A stretch of 6,848 nt of DNA from MED-G17 sp963991985 (GTDB lineage Bacteria; Bacteroidota; Bacteroidia; NS11-12g; UBA9320), in the NCBI GenBank assembly GCA_963991985.1, contig CAXDRX010000045.1, positions 1 through 6,848 of the forward strand, written 5' to 3'. Under the pieces are notes generated by a model, which saw only the letters and a list, made by a program, of their open reading frames with translations, ran no database searches and was not told the DNA's origin. This document shows, piece after piece, positions 1 to 6,081 of the stretch (position 1 is the first letter of the stretch; each line of letters begins with the position of its first letter). Position numbers and translations under genes: made by a program.

Positions 1-261
1 TACCTCTAAAAAGTTGTTTTGAATTTTATTTGGAAGGGTTTTGTGTTGCACTTTCTGTGTTGCAAATGATGGTCCGATAAAAATGAAATGCTCTTTAAGA
101 CTAAGGAGACAATTAAAATCTACCTGGTAGGCCCATGCAGAGGAATAATTGTTCGAATTTAGGGTTGTATTGTTTCCTGCAAATCCAAATCCATATTTTT
201 TTATTTGACAATTTGCTGAGAAAGAAATGAGGAAAAAATAGAAAATTAAGACAAACCTCAT
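1..261 (-). CDS. N-terminal part of a secreted, probable outer-membrane beta-barrel protein (cut by window edge)
   Basis: An open frame of 87 codons starts at ATG (259-261, minus strand) and stays open to base 1, so the C-terminal part lies outside the window. The first 18 or so residues are a clear export signal: MR followed by a hydrophobic run (FVLIFYFFLISF), then SANCQ. Cleavage just before the Gln would be typical of Bacteroidota secreted proteins. Cys18 is not in a good lipobox because Asn precedes it, so a lipoprotein is less likely. After the signal the chain is rich in Gly, Asn, Ser and aromatic residues, with short alternating stretches such as YGFGFAG, WAYQVDF and FIFIGPSF, which resemble the first strands of an outer-membrane beta-barrel. 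The specific family is not recognised. It lies 120 bases after the aldehyde dehydrogenase on the same strand, so it may or may not share its transcript. That it is a real secreted protein is fairly likely; the barrel assignment is inference. Confidence 0.6.
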   Translation of the reverse strand, partial: MRFVLIFYFFLISFSANCQIKKYGFGFAGNNTTLNSNNYSSAWAYQVDFNCLLSLKEHFIFIGPSFATQKVQHKTLPNKIQNNFLEV

Positions 262-381
262 AGAGTTTCAATAATACAACATATCTAAAGGAAAGTGTGC
301 GCCTCTTCTTGCGTTTCTTTCGGGGGGAAACAATTGTAAAAAATCAATGGTTTAGAAAATCTTCCTAGAGATTCAAACCCG
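262..381. other. intergenic gap between the aldehyde dehydrogenase and the left-edge secreted protein gene
   Basis: These 120 bases hold no supported gene. It is the largest gap in the leftward gene group, so a promoter for the left-edge gene or an end to the upstream transcript could sit here, but I see neither clearly. A short inverted repeat (GTTTC at 313-317, GAAAC at 327-331, with a G-rich loop) has only five pairs and no following T-tract on either strand. Close to the left-edge start, a TATTATTG on the minus strand is one base off the Bacteroidota -7 consensus, but it ends only 8 bases before the ATG and has no TTG at the proper distance. Confidence 0.5.
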
Positions 382-1920
382 CTAGAAATGAAATTCAATT
401 CCTTGTGCCAATGGCAGCTTCTCCCCAAAGTTGATGGTATTGGTTTGTCTTCGCATGTAAAACTTCCAAACATCTGATCCACTTTCTCTACCCCCTCCTG
501 TTTCTTTTTCTCCACCAAAAGCACCTCCAATCTCCGCGCCCGAGGTACCGATGTTTACATTGGCAATTCCACAGTCGCTTCCCCAAGCAGATAAGAATTG
601 TTCTGCTTCCTGAAGATCTTGGGTGAAAATAGAAGAACTTAGACCCTGTTTTACGTCGTTTTGTATTTCGATGGCTTCTTCCAAATGCTTGTAAGAAATG
701 AGATAAACGATGGGTGCAAAGGTTTCTTCCTGTACAATTGGAAAATTATTTTTTGCTTCTGCAATGGTGGGCATTACATAGTTTTCGGAGGACATTTCTA
801 AAATTTTTTCGCCACCAAACAAAATTTTCCCACCTTGATTTTTTATCAATTCAATTGCGTTCAAATATTTTTCAACGGCATCTTGGTCTATGAGAGGCCC
901 CATATGGTTGTGTTCATCAAGGGGATTTCCTATTTTGATTTGTTTGTAGGCGGAAATCATGCTGCGCACGAAATTTTGGTAAATGCTCTGGTGTATGATT
1001 AGTCTTCTGGTGCTTGTGCATCGTTGCCCTGCTGTTCCAATGCATCCAAATACAGCGGCTTGAACTGCCAAATCCATCTTAGCTTTGGCACTAATAATCA
1101 TGGCATTGTTCCCACCAAGTTCTAATAGGGATTTCCCCAGGCGTGTTGCTACCGACTTTGCAACATTTTTGCCCATTCGGGTAGAACCAGTCGCGGAAAC
1201 CAATTGAATTCGATTGTCTTTGCAAATTTTTTCTCCAACTTGGTAATCTCCATTAAGCAAGACAAAAGTCCCATCTGGAAGTTCAAACTCTTTTGCAGCC
1301 TGCTGCACAATCTTCATACAAGCTATGGCAGAAAAAGGTGTTTTTTCTGAAGGTTTCCAAACCGTTGCGTTCCCGCAAATGGCGCATAAGGCAACATTCC
1401 AGCACCAAACGGCGACCGGAAAGTTGAACGCAGAAATAATACCAACTACCCCTAATGGGTGCCATTGTTCATACATTCGATGGTTGGGTCTTTCACTATG
1501 CATTGTCAGACCATGCAACTGGCGAGAGAGACCAACCGCAAAGTCACATATGTCAATCATTTCTTGCACTTCTCCGAGTGCTTCTTGATAACTTTTCCCC
1601 ATTTCATAGGTAACCAAATGGGCGAGGTCTTCTTTGTGTTCTCGTAGTTTGTTGCCTAGAATTCGAACAAACTCTCCACGTTTGGGCGCGGGGATTTTTT
1701 GAAATTTTTTTTGCGCTTTTTGGGCTAATTGGATTGCTTCATCAATTTCTTGATTTTTCGCTTGAGCAACCCTTCCGATTGTTTTTCCATCGACAGGAGA
1801 TTTTACATCTATGTTATTGGAGCCATCGAAAATGCCATCTATTTGATTGGTATAAAAAGATGCTCCTTGATCGGAAATGTAAAGATTTTTATAAATCAAT
1901 TGAATAGCTGACAATTTCAT
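382..1920 (-). CDS. amaB: ALDH7/antiquitin-type aldehyde dehydrogenase, probable L-piperidine-6-carboxylate (alpha-aminoadipate semialdehyde) dehydrogenase
   Basis: A 512-residue cytosolic NAD-dependent dehydrogenase. Known family role: oxidation of alpha-aminoadipate semialdehyde, in equilibrium with piperidine-6-carboxylate, to 2-aminoadipate in lysine catabolism. The ALDH residues are all present: catalytic Cys301 in GQRCTSTRR, general base Glu267 in LLELGGNN, Asn166 in SAFNFP, Lys189 in VWKPSEKTP, the nucleotide-binding GSTRMG (245-250) and Glu399 in EETFAP. Antiquitin features set it apart from other ALDHs: EMIDICDFAVGLSRQLHG (120-137), GGNNAMI (269-275), and the C-terminal ESGSDVWKFYMRRQTNT (479-495) followed by PLAQGIEF (503-510). 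Length matches the usual 500-511 residues. The ATG at 1920 is the only sensible start, since the next Met is residue 107. It lies 15 bases after the stop of the small membrane protein gene, so co-transcription is likely. No lysine aminotransferase or other lysine-pathway gene is visible here, so the substrate is inferred from the subfamily. The family is certain and the exact substrate likely. Confidence 0.93.
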   Translation of the reverse strand: MKLSAIQLIYKNLYISDQGASFYTNQIDGIFDGSNNIDVKSPVDGKTIGRVAQAKNQEIDEAIQLAQKAQKKFQKIPAPKRGEFVRILGNKLREHKEDLAHLVTYEMGKSYQEALGEVQEMIDICDFAVGLSRQLHGLTMHSERPNHRMYEQWHPLGVVGIISAFNFPVAVWCWNVALCAICGNATVWKPSEKTPFSAIACMKIVQQAAKEFELPDGTFVLLNGDYQVGEKICKDNRIQLVSATGSTRMGKNVAKSVATRLGKSLLELGGNNAMIISAKAKMDLAVQAAVFGCIGTAGQRCTSTRRLIIHQSIYQNFVRSMISAYKQIKIGNPLDEHNHMGPLIDQDAVEKYLNAIELIKNQGGKILFGGEKILEMSSENYVMPTIAEAKNNFPIVQEETFAPIVYLISYKHLEEAIEIQNDVKQGLSSSIFTQDLQEAEQFLSAWGSDCGIANVNIGTSGAEIGGAFGGEKETGGGRESGSDVWKFYMRRQTNTINFGEKLPLAQGIEFHF

Positions 1921-1935
1921 TTTTCAAAAGTAAAG

Positions 1936-2361
1936 TTACCCATTGGGAATCGCTGACAAAATGACCAAAATACCGGCAACAAAATAAATAAGTGTCCTTC
2001 GGTGTTTTTTGACTGGGTTGCTGGTTCTTTTGGTCGAAACACGACCGAGGGTAATTAAAACAGCACCAAGAATCATACTCACAGGATGCTCTAAAGCCCA
2101 AAATCTGAGGGTTTCATTTTTCATGCTTGCCCCAAAATTCACAAATGCATTTTTCACCACAGGGCTGATTGAATATAAGATGAGTCCAATCAAAACTTGG
2201 GTATGGGTAACAATGACAAAAGCTAAGCCAATCTGCTTGTGATATTTTCGATAGTCACTTTTTTGTATCCAAGCCACTAAGGCCAGGACAACGGCAATCA
2301 CCCCAAAGAGGAGAAGCCCCCACCTAAGGAAAGAATGGGTGGTTTTGAGAATTTCGTACAT
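1936..2361 (-). CDS. small four-helix membrane protein, 'cytochrome B'-like, function unknown
   Basis: A 141-residue integral inner-membrane protein with four predicted helices at about residues 12-31, 44-66, 92-106 and 123-138. I recognise the overall pattern (N-terminal THSFLRW, central VTHTQVLIGLILY, then LEHP, LGR and a short ILSAIP tail) from Bacteroidota proteins often labelled cytochrome B-like; I know of no proven function. Histidines lie at or in helices (His9, His53, His92), with His41 and His120 in basic loops. The membrane histidines could ligate haem or another metal, but that is inference. The frame extends upstream to a TTG at 2388. I chose the ATG at 2359-2361 because it puts a short MYEILKTTH lead directly before helix 1, as in relatives I remember; the longer form would be 150 residues. 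It sits 41 bases after the protease gene and 15 before the dehydrogenase gene. Being a real gene is near certain; redox function is unproven. Confidence 0.85.
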   Translation of the reverse strand: MYEILKTTHSFLRWGLLLFGVIAVVLALVAWIQKSDYRKYHKQIGLAFVIVTHTQVLIGLILYSISPVVKNAFVNFGASMKNETLRFWALEHPVSMILGAVLITLGRVSTKRTSNPVKKHRRTLIYFVAGILVILSAIPNG

Positions 2362-2402
2362 AACACAAATTAAATAGATTAAAACCAATACGGCACTGCT
2401 TT

Positions 2403-3809
2403 TTAGCGAGACAAGAAAGAATAGCTATGTGGATTGCCATATTTGTCAACACCAACAATTCTAAGAATGCCAGAAGCTTGGGTCAGGTAGGACTCAAATT
2501 TTTTTAGAGATTCAAATTTTTTGCCATTCACCTCGGTGATGATAAATCCATCGGACAAACCCATACTACGAATGATACCCGGTTTGGTTTCTAAAATTTT
2601 TATTCCTCGTGAAATATTAAGTTTATCTTGCTCCAATTGGTTTGTCCAAGCAAGCTCTGCACCTAAAGATTTGGAAAAAAAGCTTGTTTTTTTGATGAGG
2701 TCTGTAGTGCCTGAAGCATTTAATAGAGTAATTTCGATGGCTTTTTGTTCTTTATCGCGGAGGACCCAAAAAGTCACTTTATCCCCGGGTCTGTGATATG
2801 CCAATTTTTCGTCATATTCAGACTTAGAGTGTATGTCTTTTCCATCAATCTGAAAAATGATATCTCCTGGGCGAAATTTTTTTGCTTCCTTGTTTTGACT
2901 TATTACGCGGTTGACCAAAATTCCATGATCAATGATGTCCATTTGCTTTAAACTTGTGCTATGTAAGTCCTCTACAGAAAGTCCTACAAAAGCTCTTTGG
3001 ACTTCTCCATATTGCCTCAAATCACCTACTATTTTTTTAACAATATTGGCAGGTATAGCAAACCCATAGCCAACATAACTTCCTGTTTTGCTTGCAATTG
3101 CTGTATTAATACCGATGAGTTTCCCCTCAAGATTAACCAAAGCTCCCCCGCTATTTCCAGGATTGATGGCAGCATCAGTTTGTATAAATGACTCGATAGG
3201 GAATTCGCTATTCACAATATTTATATTTCGACCTTTTGCACTCACTATTCCTGCTGTAACTGTAGAATTTAGATTAAAAGGGTTTCCCACAGCCAATACC
3301 CAATCTCCAATTTGAACCTCTTGGCTATTGGCAAATTCAATGGGAGGCAAATCATTGGCATCAATTTTTAAGAGTGCAAGGTCAGTTGATTTGGCATGTC
3401 CAATTAAATTTGCTTTATATGTCATTTTATTTTGGTTTAGGATAACTTCAATTTTGTCTGCATTTTTCACTACATGGTGATTGGTAACGATATACCCGTC
3501 CTCAGACAAAATCACTCCAGACCCAGAACTACTTACCTTACCAATACTTCCAAAGGGGTCAAAAAACCATGTACGGCGCTGCACGGAACTTTCTGTTTTG
3601 ATGAAGACTACAGAAGGGGTACTGATCGAAGAAGCTAGATTGAAATTTACATTTCCCTCTGGCTTTTTATCAATCAAAACAATTTGTTCACTGCGTCTTT
3701 CTTTGGTGCGCATTGGCATCTTTTCCTTATCCGAATGGTTTTTTATTAGGAACAAGCTTATCCATGCACTAAGACCAATGGATGTTAGAATGGTTAAAAT
3801 GGTTTTCAT
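2403..3809 (-). CDS. htrA: HtrA/Do-family periplasmic serine protease with two PDZ domains
   Basis: A 468-residue S1C-family protease, close in length to E. coli DegP (474). Family members act in the periplasm, degrading or holding misfolded envelope proteins under stress. Residues 1-23 (MKTILTILTS then a hydrophobic run to LFLIKN) form a signal peptide or membrane anchor without a clear cleavage site. The trypsin-like domain covers about 60-265 and has the full triad: His112 in TNHHVV, Asp143 in STDLALL and Ser220 in PGNSGGAL, with the oxyanion-hole glycine and asparagine just before the serine. PDZ1 spans about 273-365, beginning FVGLSVEDL and containing FRPGDIIFQIDGK. PDZ2 spans about 380-465, contains LSDGFIITEVNGK, and is shorter and more divergent, as is usual for the second PDZ of Bacteroidota Do proteases. 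A Gly-Ser-rich segment (SSSGSG, 93-98) leads into the protease core. It follows the DUF1573 gene by 33 bases, forming an envelope-directed pair. The symbol is at family level; DegP versus DegQ cannot be decided. Confidence 0.95.
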   Translation of the reverse strand: MKTILTILTSIGLSAWISLFLIKNHSDKEKMPMRTKERRSEQIVLIDKKPEGNVNFNLASSISTPSVVFIKTESSVQRRTWFFDPFGSIGKVSSSGSGVILSEDGYIVTNHHVVKNADKIEVILNQNKMTYKANLIGHAKSTDLALLKIDANDLPPIEFANSQEVQIGDWVLAVGNPFNLNSTVTAGIVSAKGRNINIVNSEFPIESFIQTDAAINPGNSGGALVNLEGKLIGINTAIASKTGSYVGYGFAIPANIVKKIVGDLRQYGEVQRAFVGLSVEDLHSTSLKQMDIIDHGILVNRVISQNKEAKKFRPGDIIFQIDGKDIHSKSEYDEKLAYHRPGDKVTFWVLRDKEQKAIEITLLNASGTTDLIKKTSFFSKSLGAELAWTNQLEQDKLNISRGIKILETKPGIIRSMGLSDGFIITEVNGKKFESLKKFESYLTQASGILRIVGVDKYGNPHSYSFLSR

Positions 3810-3842
3810 TGTTTTGTTCTAATCAAAAATTAAACCAAAATG

Positions 3843-4976
3843 TTAGAAGTCATGGGTTAAGTAGTCAATAACTTCTGCTTTGACCATTATTTTAAGAACT
3901 GGCATACTAGGGCTATTTGTGTAGAGCGTTAAAGGTTTTGATTGTTTCCCTTTTTTAAAAACAGAATCAAATTCCACACCAAAAGTTGCAGAACTCTTTG
4001 GAGGAATAGTTCTTTTTGGTTTTTTAACGATGGTACAGCTGCAATCTGTTTTGATGTAGTAAATCTCTAAATTGGTTTTACCTGCATTGGTAAGAGTGAA
4101 GCTCCCCGATTTTTTAAGCCCTGCTTTAAGTTTGCCTAGTTCAACGGTTTTTGAATCGATAATTATTTTGGGCGCTTTTTTGAGTTCTTTCTTGCGTAAA
4201 TGACTAAAATCTTTTTTTACCCAAGCATTATAGATAATTTCTTTCCTTGGATTAAAATTGTCCGTTGTATACAAAAAAAATTTTCCATTTTGAAATCCCC
4301 AAGATTCGTCTGTTTTTGAAGGGTCAAATTTAAAATGTATGGTATCTCTTTCCCCTGGTTTGGTGGGTTCTTTGGGCCCAAGCCAGGAAATGGTTTTCGG
4401 TAGTCTTTCGATATTGATCAATTGCAAATCATAAGTTCCATTGTTTGTGTATATCAGTGATGCAGTTTTTTGCTGATTTTTATCTACATCTCCAAAAAGT
4501 ATAAAATGACTTTTAAGCCTGAAATGGCCAGCTTTCTTATTTTGAGAAGCTGATTCTTCTTTGGTAAAAGGCACCTTTGAGTCATGATTAACGGACCCTT
4601 TTATGGCCAAAGAAATTTCTTGATTTCCAATAAAGTTTGCCAGAACTCTAAGCCGCTTTTCGAAGGTGCCATAAACTCTGGCTGATTGGAAAGTGGCCTT
4701 TATCTCTGCACGTTCTCCGGGTAGAATTGGCTTTTTAGGAAATTGAGGAGAGGTGCATCCGCACTCTGTGGTTACCTGCGATATGATCAAGGGTTGTTTG
4801 CTTCTATTGGCAAAGCGGAAGGTGGCAACTTTCAAACCTTCAGAAACATTTACAACTCCAAAATTGATTGTTTTTTCTTCCCAAATTATTTCTTTTGGAT
4901 CGATCAACTGTGACCAAATTGTGCTTGATTGAAAAGATAAGAAAACAACGAAAATCAAGTTTTGAATTTTATTCAT
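3843..4976 (-). CDS. secreted DUF1573 protein with three Ig-like (ASH-type) domains
   Basis: A 377-residue exported protein of the DUF1573 group, common in Bacteroidota and of unknown function. Residues 1-23 (MNKIQNLIFVVFLSFQ onward, ending WSQ) form a signal peptide. The frame opens further upstream at 5024, but that start would put a 16-residue lead (MTCATFLSPYAFIFVA) before an already complete signal peptide, so I chose the ATG at 4974-4976. Two canonical DUF1573 units are visible. The first covers about 31-130, with INFGVV, TTECGCTSP (Cys72, Cys74) and a proline-glycine turn followed by IKATFQS. The second covers about 270-370, with VELGKLKAG, KTDCSCTIV (Cys312, Cys314) and PPKSSATFGVEFD. 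Between them, about 152-255, is a third unit of the same beta pattern (HFILFGDVD, YTNNGTYDL, KPGERDTIHFKFDPS) without the CxC pair. Such domains resemble eukaryotic ASH/MSP-like folds and probably mediate protein contacts in the periplasm or at the surface. It is the first gene of the leftward group; the protease gene follows after 33 bases. Confidence 0.88.
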   Translation of the reverse strand: MNKIQNLIFVVFLSFQSSTIWSQLIDPKEIIWEEKTINFGVVNVSEGLKVATFRFANRSKQPLIISQVTTECGCTSPQFPKKPILPGERAEIKATFQSARVYGTFEKRLRVLANFIGNQEISLAIKGSVNHDSKVPFTKEESASQNKKAGHFRLKSHFILFGDVDKNQQKTASLIYTNNGTYDLQLINIERLPKTISWLGPKEPTKPGERDTIHFKFDPSKTDESWGFQNGKFFLYTTDNFNPRKEIIYNAWVKKDFSHLRKKELKKAPKIIIDSKTVELGKLKAGLKKSGSFTLTNAGKTNLEIYYIKTDCSCTIVKKPKRTIPPKSSATFGVEFDSVFKKGKQSKPLTLYTNSPSMPVLKIMVKAEVIDYLTHDF

Positions 4977-5021
4977 CGCTACGAAAATAAACGCATAAGG
5001 GGATAAGAAAGTTGCACATGT

Positions 5022-5052
5022 CAAAGCCTAAATAAAAAAAGTAACTTCGCAA
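5022..5052 (-). promoter_or_regulatory. candidate Bacteroidota-type promoter for the leftward gene group
   Basis: In the 79-base divergent gap, the minus strand carries TTG (5050-5052) and, 20 bases on, AGGCTTTG (5022-5029). The Bacteroidota consensus is a -33 TTG/TTTG and a -7 TAnnTTTG about 19-21 bases apart, so spacing and the TTTG half fit, but the leading TA reads AG. Transcription would begin near 5010-5018, downstream of the possible start at 5024 and upstream of the ATG at 4976, which supports the shorter DUF1573 protein. The imperfect -7 keeps this tentative. Confidence 0.3.
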
Positions 5053-5055
5053 TAA

Positions 5056-6081
5056 ATGCCCAACGAGCACTTACAAACAGACAAAAACCAATTGACGCCC
5101 AAAGAATGGGAGGCTGAAAAGGTTTTGCGCCCTGCTCGCTTCGAAGATTTTACTGGTCAAGACAAGCTGGTACAAAATTTGAAAATTTTTGTGCAAGCAG
5201 CCAAAAAAAGGGGAGAGGCATTGGATCATGTTTTGTTGCATGGTCCTCCTGGCTTGGGCAAAACAACACTTTCCCATATCATCAGTAATGAGATGGAAAG
5301 TCAAATAAAAATAACCAGTGGACCTGTTTTGGAAAAACCAGGAGATCTGGCTGGTTTGCTCACCAATTTGGAAGATGGAGACGTATTGTTTATTGATGAA
5401 ATTCATAGGATGAGCTCTGTGATAGAAGAATACTTATACTCGGCCATGGAAGACTATAAGATAGATATTGTGCTCGACACGGGGCCCGCAGCAAGAAGTG
5501 TTCAGATTAGCTTGAATCCATTTACGCTTATTGGAGCAACTACGCGTTCAGGACTTTTGACGGCTCCTCTTCGAGCGAGGTTTGGAATCAATTGTCGTTT
5601 GGAGTATTATGGTGTTGAACTTATCACTCGAATAATTAGCCGGTCGGCAAAAATTTTGGAAATACCCATTGAAAATAATGCAGCTGTTGAGATTGCGAAA
5701 AGAAGTAGAGGTACGCCCAGAATTGCAAATGCCCTTCTCCGAAGAACAAGAGATTTTGCTCAAATAAAGGGTGAAGGTGTCATTAATCTGTCCATCGCAC
5801 AAATCGCTCTTACAGCCTTAAATGTAGACCAAAGTGGTCTAGATGAAATGGACAACCTTATTTTGCTTACAATTATTGACAAATTTAGGGGAGGTCCAGT
5901 AGGTTTGAATACTATAGCAACTGCTGTTGGAGAAGATCCAGGAACAATTGAGGAGGTGTATGAACCTTTCCTTATACAAGAGGGGTTTGTTCAAAGAACT
6001 GCGAGGGGAAGAGAGGCCACATTGAAAGCATACGAACATTTGGGTAAAACAAAATCAGGAGATACGCCAACGCTGTTTTGA
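5056..6081 (+). CDS. ruvB: Holliday junction branch migration helicase RuvB
   Basis: A 341-residue cytosolic AAA+ ATPase, the normal RuvB length. RuvB hexamers pump DNA through RuvA-bound Holliday junctions, driving branch migration in recombination and repair. Visible motifs, in order: the N-terminal LRPARFEDFTGQ (24-35), Walker A GPPGLGKTT (63-71), Walker B LFIDEIHR (111-118), the RuvB-specific hairpin region that follows (EDYKIDIVLDTGPAARS, 132-148), sensor 1 GATTRSG (160-166), arginine-finger segment LRARFG (172-177), sensor 2 RGTPRIANALLRR (218-230), and a C-terminal winged helix (about 265-335) with GEDPGTIEEVYEPFLIQEGFVQRT. Everything needed for activity is intact. The ATG at 5056 gives a short polar lead before the conserved LRP, as usual; no Shine-Dalgarno sequence precedes it, which is normal in Bacteroidota. 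It diverges from the DUF1573 gene and its last four bases overlap queG. ruvA and ruvC are not in the window. Confidence 0.98.
   Translation: MPNEHLQTDKNQLTPKEWEAEKVLRPARFEDFTGQDKLVQNLKIFVQAAKKRGEALDHVLLHGPPGLGKTTLSHIISNEMESQIKITSGPVLEKPGDLAGLLTNLEDGDVLFIDEIHRMSSVIEEYLYSAMEDYKIDIVLDTGPAARSVQISLNPFTLIGATTRSGLLTAPLRARFGINCRLEYYGVELITRIISRSAKILEIPIENNAAVEIAKRSRGTPRIANALLRRTRDFAQIKGEGVINLSIAQIALTALNVDQSGLDEMDNLILLTIIDKFRGGPVGLNTIATAVGEDPGTIEEVYEPFLIQEGFVQRTARGREATLKAYEHLGKTKSGDTPTLF

Noticed and set aside
313..331. Inverted repeat GTTTC...GAAAC as a possible terminator after the aldehyde dehydrogenase gene
   Set aside because: The stem is only five base pairs with a nine-base loop, and no T-tract follows on the minus strand.
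285..530. 81-residue minus-strand open frame overlapping the end of the aldehyde dehydrogenase gene
   Set aside because: It lies mostly in a different frame of a certain gene, has no recognisable domain or signal, and its product looks like a frame shadow.
1325..1647. Plus-strand open frames opposite the aldehyde dehydrogenase gene
   Set aside because: They are antisense to strongly conserved coding sequence, with no motifs of their own.
1925..1932. TACTTTTG on the minus strand, an exact TAnnTTTG match just before the aldehyde dehydrogenase start
   Set aside because: It ends only 4 bases before the ATG, so transcription would begin inside the gene, and no TTG lies 19-21 bases upstream. Probably chance in AT-rich DNA.
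2362..2388. TTG start giving a 150-residue form of the small membrane protein
   Set aside because: The ATG at 2361 gives the lead before helix 1 that I expect for this family, and the extra nine residues look like translated spacer.
4977..5024. Longer DUF1573 protein starting at 5024
   Set aside because: It adds 16 residues ahead of a complete signal peptide, and the best promoter candidate would start transcription downstream of it.
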